From an uncultured Cocleimonas sp. (GTDB lineage: Bacteria > Pseudomonadota > Gammaproteobacteria > Thiotrichales > Thiotrichaceae), in NCBI RefSeq assembly GCF_947495625.1, contig NZ_CANLZW010000019.1, positions 22,160 through 86,159 on the forward strand: 64,000 nt of DNA, read 5' to 3'. Numbering within the stretch: the stretch's first letter is position 1; each line of letters starts with the position of its first letter. A program made the position numbers and the translations under genes. Of this stretch, positions 36,171 to 46,410 are shown in pieces. The notes below the pieces were generated by a model. It ran no database searches and was not told where the DNA came from. It saw only the letters and a list, made by a program, of their open reading frames with translations.

Positions 36171-38930
36171 AAATCGACGCAGTCTAGCTAATCCTAATAA
36201 CGGAATAAGTAGGAATCCAAAACTACCACCACCGCTTGAACTGGTGCTTTTATCAGTCTCTACACTAGTGCTTGTGCTCGTATCTGTTACTGTATCTTCC
36301 TCATTATTTGTATCTGTAACAGGCACTTGATCATCGTGAGCTTCGACAGCCTCTACAACAACCGTTCTTTTTACTACCGTTGTATTTCCAGCTGCATCTT
36401 TCGCTGTATAGGTAATTATGTATTCCCCAGCTTTTGATGTATCTACTGCACCAATACCGGTAACAGTTACAGTGATGACACCATCAACATTATCTAGAGC
36501 GGAGGCACCTTCATCAACATAAGTAGCACCCGTTGTAAGAGTAATCGAACTCTCCCCATTGATCGCTATGACAGGGGCGGTAGTATCAGTATTTTCAACC
36601 ACAACATCTGGAGTCTCTTCAGGAGCAGCCTTTATTACATTAACTTCACGAGTTTTAGATGTTGAATTACCAGCATCATCTTCCGCGTTATAAGTAATCG
36701 TGTAAGTTCCAACAACCGCTGTATTGACAGTGCCCGAAGTGGACACCGTCACAGCGCCATCGACATCATCGATGGCTGTTGCACCCTCGTCAGTATAAAC
36801 AGACCCCTGAGGAATACTGACAGGGTTAACACCTTGCAAGGTAATAACGGGTGGCGTTAAATCCTCCGATACGCCAACGCCTTTTTCAATGGAGATATTA
36901 CCTTTTGATATATTAAAGAATGAATTATCACTACAAGAAACCATCATTCTGGCTCCCGACATAGTAGGAGTAGATCCCGGAATTGTTAGTTGCTGGTTAC
37001 CATCATTATCTGTATCCGCTAACAGCATGTTTTTCACGCCATTAGAGCGAATTAATTGAATGTCTACTTTTGCACAGTTTACTGGCGCTACATTGGTACT
37101 CGCAGTATTCCAAAGTACACTAATACTTTGACCTGTAGAAAGCGTCTCACTAGATGATTGCGATACGACTGAGAAGGTGCTGTGCGTATCAGTAACATTG
37201 ATTTTTTTATCATCAGTTCCAATACCGCCATTGCCATCACGCACTACATAGGTAAAGTTTAATTCACGTGTAGTCTGTGGTAATTTTTCTCCAACGGTAC
37301 TCGTATCAGCAAATAAGTCATTTAGATTTGGAATAAAGCGATCCTGTTCTGAACCTGGAAGAAGACTACGAATAATCGCATTATTTCCCATATCGACATC
37401 TACTGGCGATGCACTACCAGTATCTGTTTGATCCCAGGTATAACTCGAACCACCGGTTGATGAGCCATCCAAGAGAAACGGAGTGTTAGCGGGAATATTA
37501 ATATCACTGCCAGCATTTGCTGTTGGATTTTGATTTCCCGTAGAGGTATTTGTACCACAAGTACTACCTAGGTCACTCCTTGTATATTCATTGATTTGAC
37601 TAATACTGGCAAAATGAAAATATGCTTCTGAATTGTATTGAATATCATCAGAACCACATAAGCCACTGTATGACATTACAGTGCTTCCACTACCTGGCTC
37701 AACCGCAGTTTCTCCCGTTCTATTTCCACCGCCACAACCATTTTGAGTACTGTTGAATGTGTGACTTGCACCTAGTTGGTGCCCTACTTCATGCGCAACA
37801 TACTCAATACTAAAAATTTCTCCCTGGGGATCAATAGTTCCAGTTGCTCCACCGGCTTTAATACCGCTGGTAATTCCATTTGAGGTATTTGCAGAGTCAA
37901 GACAAGCCACTCCAATGTAGGCAAGCCCTCCCAAAGAACCTTGCGCAAACACATGACCTAAATCGAAGTTTGAAAGCCCCATAGTAGAGGTCATATTGGC
38001 CATGTTTTCATCAACTAATGAGCTAGCGTTATTGTTTGTGTAAGGATCTGTCGCAGCTTCGGTATAGAGCATTTGCTCACCGCTAACTAACTCTAGGCGA
38101 ATCCCTAAATCATTTTGATAAATCTGATTTACACGATTAACCGTTGTTACCATCGAAGCATAAGCTGAAGCAGGAGTTCCACCTTGGCTTGCTGTATATT
38201 CTGCCGTTCCAGCTGCGGCAAATCGATAGGTCTTTAGATCTAATGCCGGTGAACTTGCTAATATTTTTTGAGCAAGTTTTTGTGCAGATTCTGTTATTTT
38301 TGTGAATGAATTGACAGGATGATGGTCATGAACCTGACAATTAAACTCTGTATGAAAATGGTCTGCATTGTCGCGCTTACTTAAAGTACTATAAACATTT
38401 CCTGATTTATCAGCATCTGGGTCGATGTAAATAGTGTCTCCATCACTCATTACCAGCATTCCATGGAAACCTTTACTAGTGAAATCGATACGACCGGTAA
38501 TCGAAGGATCATCAGCCCCAACAACTCGCCAGGTTTTTATCTCTGGATATTTTTCAGCGAGCTCTTTAGACAAGATTGGAGAGTTAAAAGCCTTGACCTT
38601 TACAAAGCTACCATCTGGTAAGGGCAAATCAATTTCGACTGAAGTTTCAGCAACGACATTGCTGTTATTACTGCTTTCATTCGCTTTAATATTTTTTAGA
38701 GATAGATCTTTTGATTGATTTAAACGATTTTGTAGCTCAACTTCATCAAGCAATAAAGAATGCTTTTTTAATGCTTTTATTGCAGAGAATTTATTTGCTG
38801 ATGACAAGTTTGGAAAAGGCTGAGTTTGAGATTCCGAATCAGAATAATGCTGCCAAATTGAAGAATCTTGAGATTGTGCAAAAGCACTTGAAGTCGTTAA
38901 TACACTGAGCGTAAAAATGATTTTTTTCAT
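36162..38930 (-). CDS. Secreted reprolysin-like zinc metalloprotease with two Ig-like domains and GlyGly-CTERM-like tail (paralogue 1)
   Basis: 922 residues. Signal peptide 1-18. A propeptide-like part (about 20-225) includes LPDGSFVKVKAF and IKTWRVVGAD, and Cys198 lies just before the protease. Zinc motif HEVGHQLGASH at 380-390 with Met-turn VMSYSG (Met419) is of the metzincin type. After a beta-rich region come two DUF5011-like Ig domains (about 720-790 and 805-880: PPVITLQG, YTDEGATAIDDVDG). The end SSSGGGSFGFLLIPLLGLA then ARLRRFKK has Gly-rich, hydrophobic, basic order, as in GlyGly-CTERM proteins processed by rhombosortase. It shares the layout with two neighbours at 39771 and 42132. 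No clear ribosome-binding site precedes the start. Confidence 0.85.
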   Translation of the reverse strand: MKKIIFTLSVLTTSSAFAQSQDSSIWQHYSDSESQTQPFPNLSSANKFSAIKALKKHSLLLDEVELQNRLNQSKDLSLKNIKANESSNNSNVVAETSVEIDLPLPDGSFVKVKAFNSPILSKELAEKYPEIKTWRVVGADDPSITGRIDFTSKGFHGMLVMSDGDTIYIDPDADKSGNVYSTLSKRDNADHFHTEFNCQVHDHHPVNSFTKITESAQKLAQKILASSPALDLKTYRFAAAGTAEYTASQGGTPASAYASMVTTVNRVNQIYQNDLGIRLELVSGEQMLYTEAATDPYTNNNASSLVDENMANMTSTMGLSNFDLGHVFAQGSLGGLAYIGVACLDSANTSNGITSGIKAGGATGTIDPQGEIFSIEYVAHEVGHQLGASHTFNSTQNGCGGGNRTGETAVEPGSGSTVMSYSGLCGSDDIQYNSEAYFHFASISQINEYTRSDLGSTCGTNTSTGNQNPTANAGSDINIPANTPFLLDGSSTGGSSYTWDQTDTGSASPVDVDMGNNAIIRSLLPGSEQDRFIPNLNDLFADTSTVGEKLPQTTRELNFTYVVRDGNGGIGTDDKKINVTDTHSTFSVVSQSSSETLSTGQSISVLWNTASTNVAPVNCAKVDIQLIRSNGVKNMLLADTDNDGNQQLTIPGSTPTMSGARMMVSCSDNSFFNISKGNISIEKGVGVSEDLTPPVITLQGVNPVSIPQGSVYTDEGATAIDDVDGAVTVSTSGTVNTAVVGTYTITYNAEDDAGNSTSKTREVNVIKAAPEETPDVVVENTDTTAPVIAINGESSITLTTGATYVDEGASALDNVDGVITVTVTGIGAVDTSKAGEYIITYTAKDAAGNTTVVKRTVVVEAVEAHDDQVPVTDTNNEEDTVTDTSTSTSVETDKSTSSSGGGSFGFLLIPLLGLARLRRFKK

Positions 38931-39313
38931 GTAATTATTTTTATATTTTTATTAGCCCTCATTTTAAATCACATCAATATTTCAACTTTTAAACAGACTA
39001 AAAGATACGTGTAATAATGAGAACTAGATTATCAAAGGGAGTTTGATTATCACATGAGAAAGCTGAACGGCAGCTAAACAAGGTGCACAGTTCATCTGAT
39101 TAGATAAGGTTTATTCACGAGTGCTATAAAAGGTAATAAGTTCTTAGACCTGAATTTTCAACCTTCCTAATTTGGTAAATAAGCGAACAACTTCCTTATT
39201 TTATAAAGAAAGATGAAATTACGTTAATTTCAATCTCATCATGATTTATGAGAAAGTTTTTAAGAAAAGGACGCTTAATATAAAGCGAGAATGAGGAGAA
39301 GATTACAAAGGAT
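38931..39313. other. Non-coding gap of about 380 bases
   Basis: AT-rich promoter space of the protease gene that begins at 38930, and the 3' side of the small lipoprotein gene. No repeat copy or strong hairpin was seen. Confidence 0.4.
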
Positions 39314-39745
39314 CTAGCGGCAGTAAGTCATCATTCTGGCGTTAAATGCGCTAGCGTATTCACGTAACGCTATTCTGTATTTTAGATGGTTTTCCCCATA
39401 GATAACGTCACCCATACCATCTAACTGTAACACTCTGCAGTTTACAGTGATTGGTTGAGGCTCAAGCAAACCAGGTATCTTTCGCTCCGCACCTCTTCCA
39501 GGATTATAAGCAAGTAAATAAATACTGTTACTTTTAACTGCTTTAGCAACTTCATCAGAAGGGTTCATTTTCTTTAAATCAGCATATTTTTTTGCGTATT
39601 CCGCTTCTTTTTGCTTCTTGATATTTTCAATCGAAAAACGTTTATTAGGCTGTGCAGATGAATTATTAGATGATGATTCGTTAGGGACAGCAACACATGC
39701 CTGCATCAACAAACTAACACAACTTATTAACAATAATTTTTTCAT
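39314..39745 (-). CDS. Small lipoprotein of unknown function
   Basis: 143 residues from the ATG at 39745, which has GGGGTGA upstream; a longer frame opening at 39781 would overlap the upstream gene and lacks the signal at its start. MKKLLLISCVSLLMQAC gives a lipobox (LMQAC). A low-complexity linker of Asn and Ser follows, then a charged helix (ENIKKQKEAEYAKKYADLKK) and a compact C-terminal part with two Cys (TVNCRVLQLDG, MMTYCR). No family recognised. It begins 25 bases downstream of protease 2, so it is probably co-transcribed. Confidence 0.65.
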   Translation of the reverse strand: MKKLLLISCVSLLMQACVAVPNESSSNNSSAQPNKRFSIENIKKQKEAEYAKKYADLKKMNPSDEVAKAVKSNSIYLLAYNPGRGAERKIPGLLEPQPITVNCRVLQLDGMGDVIYGENHLKYRIALREYASAFNARMMTYCR

Positions 39746-39770
39746 TGAATCACCCCATTCCTGCATTAGC

Positions 39771-41915
39771 TTATTTGACATTTTTAATGCGTATTACTCT
39801 ACGCATTAAAAATGGTAATAGTATCATAGCCATATATCCAAATGACCCACCGCCACCTGAACTACTTGTATCATCTTCCCCAGAACCTAAGCTACTCAGA
39901 ATAGTTAGATTAGCTTTGGACACACTAAAGAATTGACTCGTCGCACATGAAACGATGAATCTTGCACCACTCAAAGCTGGCGCATCTTCAGGTATCGTGA
40001 TTGTTTCAGATCCATCATTAGTAGTTGTCGTAATGTCGATACCTGTCCCATCCAATGTAATTAAACCAATATCAACAGAGCCACATGATATTGGTGATGA
40101 GTTAGTACCCGCTACATCCCAACTAACAGTAGTCTGATCAGTTTGACCGTAGGTTCTGGAAGAAGTGTGAGAAGTCACTTCAAAAGAAGAGCCTGTATTA
40201 TAAACACTCATGATTACAGCATCAGATTGAATGCCGCCTTTTCCATCCCGCACTGTCACCCTCAAATCCATGTCACGATTAGTTACAGGTAAATGCTCGC
40301 CTATAGCCGCTTCATTGTTAAAAACATCACTCAACCGAGGGATAAATCGTAAATGTGAAGACGTTAATGCTCTGCTTCTAAATAATGCATTATCTCCTGA
40401 ATCAACATCAACATCTGTTGCAGCACCTGAGTCTGCTTGCTCCCAAGAATAACTAAGTTCATCACCGTCTAAATCAGAAGCTTCAGCGATTAACACAATA
40501 GGCGTTGCAGCTGGTACAGTAAAATCTTCTCCCGCACTTACAATCGGGTTTTCATTGGTAACTTCAGTAATACTGCCACAACTATTTCCGGCACCATTTC
40601 GACTGAAATCAAACATTTCTTCAATGCTTACCACATGAAATTGTGCGTCAACTTCGGTTTGTAAATTATTTGCCCCACATAGACCTGCATAAGACATGAT
40701 GGTAGATCCACTTCCTGGCTCAACCGCTGTGCCGACACCTCGCTCACCACAATCACTATTAAATGTATGCTGTGCACCCATTTGATGACCAATTTCATGA
40801 GCGACATAATCGAGAGAAAATGCATCGCCTATTGGGCTTGTAGAACCTGTCGCACCACCCGCTTTAAAATTAGCATTACAGGTGCTACCGACAAATGCCA
40901 AACCACCTACATTACCTGAACCAAACACATGGCCAATATCGTAATTTGCAGAACCTAGTACACTTGTATCATTCAAATTCGCGATGTTTTGCTCAAGTAA
41001 TGCATTTATATCTGTATTGGAATAAGGATCATCGCTTGCATCGGTATACATCAAATCAAGTTGCTGAGGTACCAGTTGAAACGTAATACTCGAATCACGT
41101 TCATAAATCTCATTGACACGATTGATAGTGGTAGTAACTGCACTTAAGGCTGCGGTTTTGGTGCCGCCATGGTACTGAGTGTATTCACCCGTTGTAGCAA
41201 CGGCTAAACGATAAGTGATTAGATTGAATGCAGGTTTTGCTAATACATTTTTTGCACTTGATTGAAGAACATTACCATCGGAAAAACTTGAAATAACACT
41301 ATTATGATCAACACCACATTTAAAATCGGATTGAAACTGACCGTGGTTTTCATGCTTGCTGAAACTTAGATACTTTGCAGCGCTTGAGGTTACTCTTTCA
41401 CCCTTTTTATTATCATCTGGTTCGATAAATACCGAATCACCATTTGGCATAATTAACATTGCATGAAAGCCGAGTGAGGTAAAATCTATACGGCCGGATA
41501 TTTTTTGATTAACACCAGTCACGCGCCATGTTTTTATCTCGGGAAATTGCTGAGCTAGTTCTGGAGCAAGTACAGCAGTCTCTGTTGCAATTACTTCAAC
41601 TTCCGTACCATCTGGTAGAGGTAATACGAGCTTATCTGCAACTAAATCCTGATCATCAGAAGGCTTGGCAGATACATTTTTTTGCAAAAGATCTTTCCAT
41701 GCATATTCATCTAACTCGAGACTTCTATATTTTAAAGGTGTGATTGATTCACCTTGTGGTTTTGCAGACTGATTTTGGTTTACTTGTGTAACAGATTCAG
41801 AAATAAAATCTGCATCTTTCCAGGGAGATGAGAATACTGAAGTGCTTAAAAGCAATGAAGATAAAACAGTGATGACCAAACTTGATCGTAAAAAACGTTG
41901 AGATACTATCCTCAT
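39771..41915 (-). CDS. Secreted reprolysin-like zinc metalloprotease with GlyGly-CTERM-like tail (paralogue 2)
   Basis: 714 residues. Signal peptide about 1-29. Propeptide with LPDGTEVEVIATETAVLAPEL and KTWRVTGVN, Cys200 (FKCGVDHN) before the catalytic domain, zinc motif HEIGHQMGAQH at 373-383, Met-turn IMSYAG. A beta-rich domain with PIVSAGEDFTVPAATPIVLIA follows. There are no DUF5011 domains, unlike paralogue 1. The tail SSSGGGGSFGYMAMILLPF then RRVIRIKNVK is of the GlyGly-CTERM kind. Closest layout to its neighbours, so tandem duplication is likely. Confidence 0.85.
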   Translation of the reverse strand: MRIVSQRFLRSSLVITVLSSLLLSTSVFSSPWKDADFISESVTQVNQNQSAKPQGESITPLKYRSLELDEYAWKDLLQKNVSAKPSDDQDLVADKLVLPLPDGTEVEVIATETAVLAPELAQQFPEIKTWRVTGVNQKISGRIDFTSLGFHAMLIMPNGDSVFIEPDDNKKGERVTSSAAKYLSFSKHENHGQFQSDFKCGVDHNSVISSFSDGNVLQSSAKNVLAKPAFNLITYRLAVATTGEYTQYHGGTKTAALSAVTTTINRVNEIYERDSSITFQLVPQQLDLMYTDASDDPYSNTDINALLEQNIANLNDTSVLGSANYDIGHVFGSGNVGGLAFVGSTCNANFKAGGATGSTSPIGDAFSLDYVAHEIGHQMGAQHTFNSDCGERGVGTAVEPGSGSTIMSYAGLCGANNLQTEVDAQFHVVSIEEMFDFSRNGAGNSCGSITEVTNENPIVSAGEDFTVPAATPIVLIAEASDLDGDELSYSWEQADSGAATDVDVDSGDNALFRSRALTSSHLRFIPRLSDVFNNEAAIGEHLPVTNRDMDLRVTVRDGKGGIQSDAVIMSVYNTGSSFEVTSHTSSRTYGQTDQTTVSWDVAGTNSSPISCGSVDIGLITLDGTGIDITTTTNDGSETITIPEDAPALSGARFIVSCATSQFFSVSKANLTILSSLGSGEDDTSSSGGGGSFGYMAMILLPFLMRRVIRIKNVK

Positions 41916-42041
41916 TTATATAACCCTTTATTATTTTAGAAGCTAATATTTATAAGCAAATCATAATCTTGGTGTTTTGGCTTCTACAAACCGATAGTTT
42001 AACTAATATATATTCAAAAGAACTATTTTTTATAAAATATG

Positions 42042-42070
42042 AAAAAACACCCTATAAGTAGGGGGGTGTC
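42042..42070 (-). terminator. Repeat copy forming the terminator of the third metalloprotease
   Basis: On the minus strand: GACACCCCCCTACTTATAGG then GTGTTTTTTC. ACACCC pairs with GGGTGT and a T-run follows. One of the few unpaired copies in minus orientation; here it agrees with the gene direction. Confidence 0.82.
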
Positions 42071-42131
42071 ATTCTTCGACTTATAAATTAGCTAACAATG
42101 CTTCTAGACTATTTCGACAGCTTTATTGTAA

Positions 42132-44366
42132 TTAGTTCAGTCGCTTTCTCATTAACAATACGCAACTTATTAGCAATAACCAATAATTAATTAATCCGCC
42201 CCCTGATGACCCCTGGCTATTATTAGTTGTATTAGCTGATGAAGTACTAATTTCATTATTTGTCACTACCGCGTTTAAGTCAGTATCTTTAAGGTTAGCT
42301 TCTGGCTGATCTTCATCGCTGTGTTTATAAGTCACCTGAGTCGTTTTATCGGTAATTACAAAATCCCGATAAGATAGAGCAAAGAATACATTATCACTAC
42401 ACTTGAGTTTAAATCTTGCCGCGCTTGTTTTTTTCGCTGTTACCGGAATCACAACCCATGCATCACCCTTATTCGACAGACCTTTTTCGATAACTGTTTT
42501 GAAGTTTTGACCACCATCGGTTGATAAAAACAAATCTACATTTTGACAATTAACAGTAGACTTATCGGTATCAGCTACATTCCATAGGATCTGATAGGAC
42601 TCCCCAATCGTATATTGAGACTTTGGTAAATTTAATGCAAAGCGACTTCCAGTTCTTGCAACATTTATCTTCATCTCATCACTTTGTGCGACATTCATAC
42701 CATCTTGAGCAACAAAACTAAAATTCATTGTACGTTCGTGCTCTGGAAGTTTCTCTCCTCGGCTTGTGCTTTGGCTTAAAATGTCCTGTAATTGTGGAAA
42801 GGTTCTGACCTTATTGTTGTTTGGAACACGAACACGAAATAACGCGTTGTCACCTTTGTCGTCGAATTCGAGTGATGATTCACCAGCGTCAATCTGCTCC
42901 CATGCATAAATAAGTGGGTCCCCATCAACATCTTTAGCAGTACCATTTAATTCAAACGGGGTTCTCGATGGAATAGTAAAATCATTACCGGCATCTACAA
43001 TAGGCGGCTTGTTATCAAATGATTTTTGAGTACCACAAATATTACCTCTACCATTGCTGGTAAAATCTGAAATCTGCTCGATACTACCGATGTGGTACAT
43101 CGCATCCGCATTAGATTGCAGATTATCCAAACCACAATATCCCGCATAAGACATGATTGAAGAGCCACTTCCCGGTTCAAATGCCGTTTTACCTGATCTT
43201 GTACTTCCAGAACACAAACCTTGTGAACTATTAAAGGTATGCGTAGCACCGAGCTGATGACCTATTTCATGCGCCACAAAATCAAGATCAAAGCTATCAT
43301 TAACGGGATTGCTTGTACCTGAAACGCCTTGCGCCTTTCGATATTGATTACATAAACCAGCAACCGCAGCGATACCACCGCCGCTACCTGCAAATAAATG
43401 CCCGAGGTCGTAATTTTCTGTACCTATAACGGAATCAATGAACTCTTGATTTTGACCTAACAAATCAGAAAGATCTTTCTTGGTAAAAGGGTCTGAATTT
43501 GCATCAATATTAATGAGCAAATCATTATTCTCAACTAGATCAAGATGGATTCCCAAATCGCGTTCAAGTATTTGATTGACTCTACTGAGAGTTGTAACAA
43601 TCGCAGACATAGCACCCGTTACGGTACTTCCATGCTTTGCGGCATACTCCCCAGTGGTAGCGACTGCAATCCGATAGTGTAATAAACTTTCTGTGGTCCT
43701 TCCTGCTACTACACGGGCTAAGCTCTGCTGTCCTCCAAACTTTTCTTCCTGATGGTTATCATGCTCTTTAACCCCGCAAGAAAAAGCTCTATCAGCACTT
43801 TGCTTTTGTGCGCTTTTCTTATAACTCACGTATTTATCTGCTTCTCTATCTAAAGGGTCGATAAATATAATTTCACCATCCAGCATTTGCAGCATTGCAT
43901 GAAAGCCCAAAGGGGTGACATCGACCTTTCCGGAGAAGATTTTATCGTTTGTGAGTACTTTGTATGTTCGAATATTCGAATACTTTTCGGCGAGTTCTCC
44001 AGATAATATTTGATCAGGTAGTAGCATTAACTCAATAATTGAACCATCTGGCAAAGGAATTGATATTCTTTTAGTTGTACTTTTAATAGGCTCTTGATGA
44101 ACGTCTTGTGAATATTTAGCTGATGTTGTTCCTGCTAAAATTGATCTCATCTTATTTGAGTTTAAATTGAGATTTAACGCCTCATCATAGTGCTTCGCTG
44201 ATGACAGATCTTCAGTTGCAAGAGCTGATTTATTTGAAGATTTATAAGTTTGGTCAACTGACCATAAGCCCAAAACATCCTTAGTTTCTGCAGTAGCCGA
44301 AAATTGCACGACTACCAAAGATAGTAAAAAACTCAGTAAAATCCCTAAGCGCATCTTGCTCTTCAT
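42132..44366 (-). CDS. Secreted reprolysin-like zinc metalloprotease with GlyGly-CTERM-like tail (paralogue 3)
   Basis: 744 residues. Signal peptide about 1-26. Propeptide with IPLPDGSIIELMLLPDQILSGELAEKYSNIRTYKV; Cys197 in FSCGVKEHDNH precedes the catalytic domain. Zinc motif HEIGHQLGATH at 366-376 and Met-turn IMSYAGYCG. Then PPIVDAGNDFTIPSRTPFELNG and a beta-rich part. The tail SSGGGLINYWLLLISCVLLM ending RKRLN is short but fits GlyGly-CTERM. First gene of the likely transcript protease 3 then, behind a terminator, protease 2. Confidence 0.85.
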   Translation of the reverse strand: MKSKMRLGILLSFLLSLVVVQFSATAETKDVLGLWSVDQTYKSSNKSALATEDLSSAKHYDEALNLNLNSNKMRSILAGTTSAKYSQDVHQEPIKSTTKRISIPLPDGSIIELMLLPDQILSGELAEKYSNIRTYKVLTNDKIFSGKVDVTPLGFHAMLQMLDGEIIFIDPLDREADKYVSYKKSAQKQSADRAFSCGVKEHDNHQEEKFGGQQSLARVVAGRTTESLLHYRIAVATTGEYAAKHGSTVTGAMSAIVTTLSRVNQILERDLGIHLDLVENNDLLINIDANSDPFTKKDLSDLLGQNQEFIDSVIGTENYDLGHLFAGSGGGIAAVAGLCNQYRKAQGVSGTSNPVNDSFDLDFVAHEIGHQLGATHTFNSSQGLCSGSTRSGKTAFEPGSGSSIMSYAGYCGLDNLQSNADAMYHIGSIEQISDFTSNGRGNICGTQKSFDNKPPIVDAGNDFTIPSRTPFELNGTAKDVDGDPLIYAWEQIDAGESSLEFDDKGDNALFRVRVPNNNKVRTFPQLQDILSQSTSRGEKLPEHERTMNFSFVAQDGMNVAQSDEMKINVARTGSRFALNLPKSQYTIGESYQILWNVADTDKSTVNCQNVDLFLSTDGGQNFKTVIEKGLSNKGDAWVVIPVTAKKTSAARFKLKCSDNVFFALSYRDFVITDKTTQVTYKHSDEDQPEANLKDTDLNAVVTNNEISTSSANTTNNSQGSSGGGLINYWLLLISCVLLMRKRLN

Positions 44367-44574
44367 AATTCACGTCCATCATTCCTTGATCGATGATTTC
44401 AGTGTAACCAGAAGGTTCATTTCTAAAACTGTTGTTAGTGTCAGAAGTAGCAATTTTAAGATAATAAAACCAGAACAAGCCTTAGTCTTTTATTTACGAC
44501 CTTTAGTCATTCATTTTAAATAGAACAGTTTTCGTTATAATTAAGACTCAGCAAACTAAAACGGTATTGAACAC

Positions 44575-45108
44575 TTGTGGCATTCATCTTTTAATTTATA
44601 CCTATATTCAGAAAACACCAAAGCTAAAGTAGACTCGTTAAGCATCTTAGAAATGCTCAAGAAATCAGGTTTTATAGACTCTAAAATTACAGATAAAAGA
44701 TATGCCACAGGAGATAATTTCGTTTCACTACTCACCTTCATGGGTTGCTCACCAAACATTGAATTAGAACCCCAGGAAGATAAACCTTATTGTTATATTG
44801 AAATCAATACCAACGAAAAAGAAACATTCTATTCAGGCACAAATCTAAAAGCCGCGGTTTGCCCTGAATGCAAAACCAAAATTACTCAAATCACAGATCC
44901 TACCGGTGAAATATTGCTATGTTCTAACTGTCATAATGAGATTCAACTGAGCGCCTTAAATTGGCGCAAGACAGCATTCATCGCCAAGTCCTGTATAGTT
45001 ATTGGGAATATCTACGAATCAGAAGCAATCCCGAATGATCAACTTTTAGATGCGCTAGAAGAGGTAAGTCAATCCAAATGGAAATATGCTTACATCCGCG
45101 ATGCCTAG
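44575..45108 (+). CDS. Zinc-ribbon protein of unknown function
   Basis: 177 residues if it starts at the TTG at 44575; no upstream ATG is in frame before a stop at 44557. The protein has CPECKTKITQITDPTGEILLCSNC, a two-CxxC zinc ribbon (about 93-117), between two alpha/beta parts: MLKKSGFIDSKITDKRYATGDN before it, and NDQLLDALEEVSQSKWKYAYIRDA after it. No signal peptide. I do not recognise a family. A later in-frame ATG would lose the N-terminal part. Confidence 0.6.
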   Translation: MWHSSFNLYLYSENTKAKVDSLSILEMLKKSGFIDSKITDKRYATGDNFVSLLTFMGCSPNIELEPQEDKPYCYIEINTNEKETFYSGTNLKAAVCPECKTKITQITDPTGEILLCSNCHNEIQLSALNWRKTAFIAKSCIVIGNIYESEAIPNDQLLDALEEVSQSKWKYAYIRDA

Positions 45109-45204
45109 AAATTAAAATCAGGATAAAACAAGAAAAATTACTTTTTCAATCAACTATATATTTAAGGTAAATAACTAAATTTATAGAGAATTATATCTTT
45201 GTAG

Positions 45205-45618
45205 CTATTTAGATTTTGCCTGGTATTGCGAATTTTGTGGCACCACCCAACGCACGCCGCCTTTTGGGTTTTCTACATCACCTGTGTAACGTGGAATGAT
45301 ATGAATATGCAGATGAAAAACACTCTGGCCTGCCGCTAAGTCATTATTGCAGCCTATGTTATAACCATCGGGTGAATTATTTTTCTCTGCATATTGTTTG
45401 CCCTTCAGAGTTAATTCACGAAATTCTCGATTCTCTTCTTCGGTGCATTCAAAATATGTTTTGATGTGGCGTTTAGGAATCACCAAACAATGTCCAGCGC
45501 TTACAGGATAGGTATCTGTAATAAGTAAAGCATGCTCTGTCTCTGCAATAATTTCTTCAGGTTTTGGGTTACAAAATAAACAGGGATTATTTGGGTCAAA
45601 GGCTTTCTTTTCGCTCAT
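45205..45618 (-). CDS. HIT family protein (histidine triad hydrolase)
   Basis: 137 residues. N-terminal CLFCNPKPEEIIAETEHALLITDTYPVSAGHCLVIPKRH and the active-site triad HLHIHIIPRY are diagnostic. The family hydrolyses nucleotide phosphoramidates or dinucleoside polyphosphates; substrate unknown. CLFC at the N-terminus may bind zinc with the following His. Separated by about 50 bases from the gene upstream. Confidence 0.92.
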   Translation of the reverse strand: MSEKKAFDPNNPCLFCNPKPEEIIAETEHALLITDTYPVSAGHCLVIPKRHIKTYFECTEEENREFRELTLKGKQYAEKNNSPDGYNIGCNNDLAAGQSVFHLHIHIIPRYTGDVENPKGGVRWVVPQNSQYQAKSK

Positions 45619-45668
45619 ATTCTATGACTTCTCTTTATATTTCTAACTAAGCTCTTATCTCGTTATAT

Positions 45669-46130
45669 TTAGTTATCTTTGTTTTTATCTCTAATTAATA
45701 AATCAGTATCCACGACATTGATTAAACCAACATGGCGGATTTCATTGCCAGTCATGACCCGCTCTTGAATTACTCTCCAGACACCGTCTTCTTCTAACTC
45801 CAATAAAATTTCAACCCCTTGAGTCTTTTTTGTACCGTCGTTTACGAATATCGTTTCAAGTGTTTTAAACATGATTTGCGTTTCGTTATGCGCATTCATT
45901 TTTAGGCCTTCATAACTAACACCTTGAAGAGTACCTTCTTTAAAATCCTTTTCTGCAGCCCTGGCCCAATCGTCATAACTAATGCTTTCAAAACCAGGTA
46001 CACCAGTCACCTGGACCTTGGGTGAAATTAGATTAAAATGCGCTTCAAAATCATTATTGCTTGCCGTTAACGCTGACGCATCCATCCATTGCTGAGCAAT
46101 TGCTTGATACTTTTTAATCACTTCTGACAT
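45669..46130 (-). CDS. NTF2/SnoaL-like small protein
   Basis: 153 residues with the helix-and-sheet cone pattern of the NTF2 superfamily: YQAIAQQWMDASALTASNNDFEAHFNLISPKVQVTG, then MFKTLETIFVN, GVEILLELEEDGVWRVIQERVMTGN. Such proteins bind small molecules or have isomerase roles; none can be assigned. Upstream neighbour of the HIT gene on the same strand. Confidence 0.65.
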   Translation of the reverse strand: MSEVIKKYQAIAQQWMDASALTASNNDFEAHFNLISPKVQVTGVPGFESISYDDWARAAEKDFKEGTLQGVSYEGLKMNAHNETQIMFKTLETIFVNDGTKKTQGVEILLELEEDGVWRVIQERVMTGNEIRHVGLINVVDTDLLIRDKNKDN

Positions 46131-46330
46131 ATATAAACCTAATAAAAATTAAATGAGAATTTTCGTTGAGTTGGATTCTAACTGGCATCTGAAATGAATC
46201 AAATACATATCAATGCACTCTTCGTTTCATTCTAGATACACTAAGCTATTCAAACCATAGTGACCATATCAACTATGTTATATATAGCAATAAACAGGGT
46301 ACATTTTAGTGCTATATATCTACTTATATA

Positions 46331-46410
46331 TCACCCCCCTACTTTGAATGATATTACGTTTTTGTTTTTTAAAAGCGTAAATAGAATTTATGCAGAGCTA
46401 GGCACTTTTT
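46331..46410 (+). repeat. Type B copy of the dispersed repeat
   Basis: TCACCCCCCTACTTT, GAATGATATTACG, inverted repeat TTACGTTTTT / AAAAGCGTAA with an extra G, then AGAATTTATGCAGAGC and GGCACTTTTTT. Over 80 bases it differs at only a few positions from 60418-60498. The rest of the 510-base gap (46131-46641) holds nothing else that I can name; it must include the cphA promoter. Confidence 0.87.
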
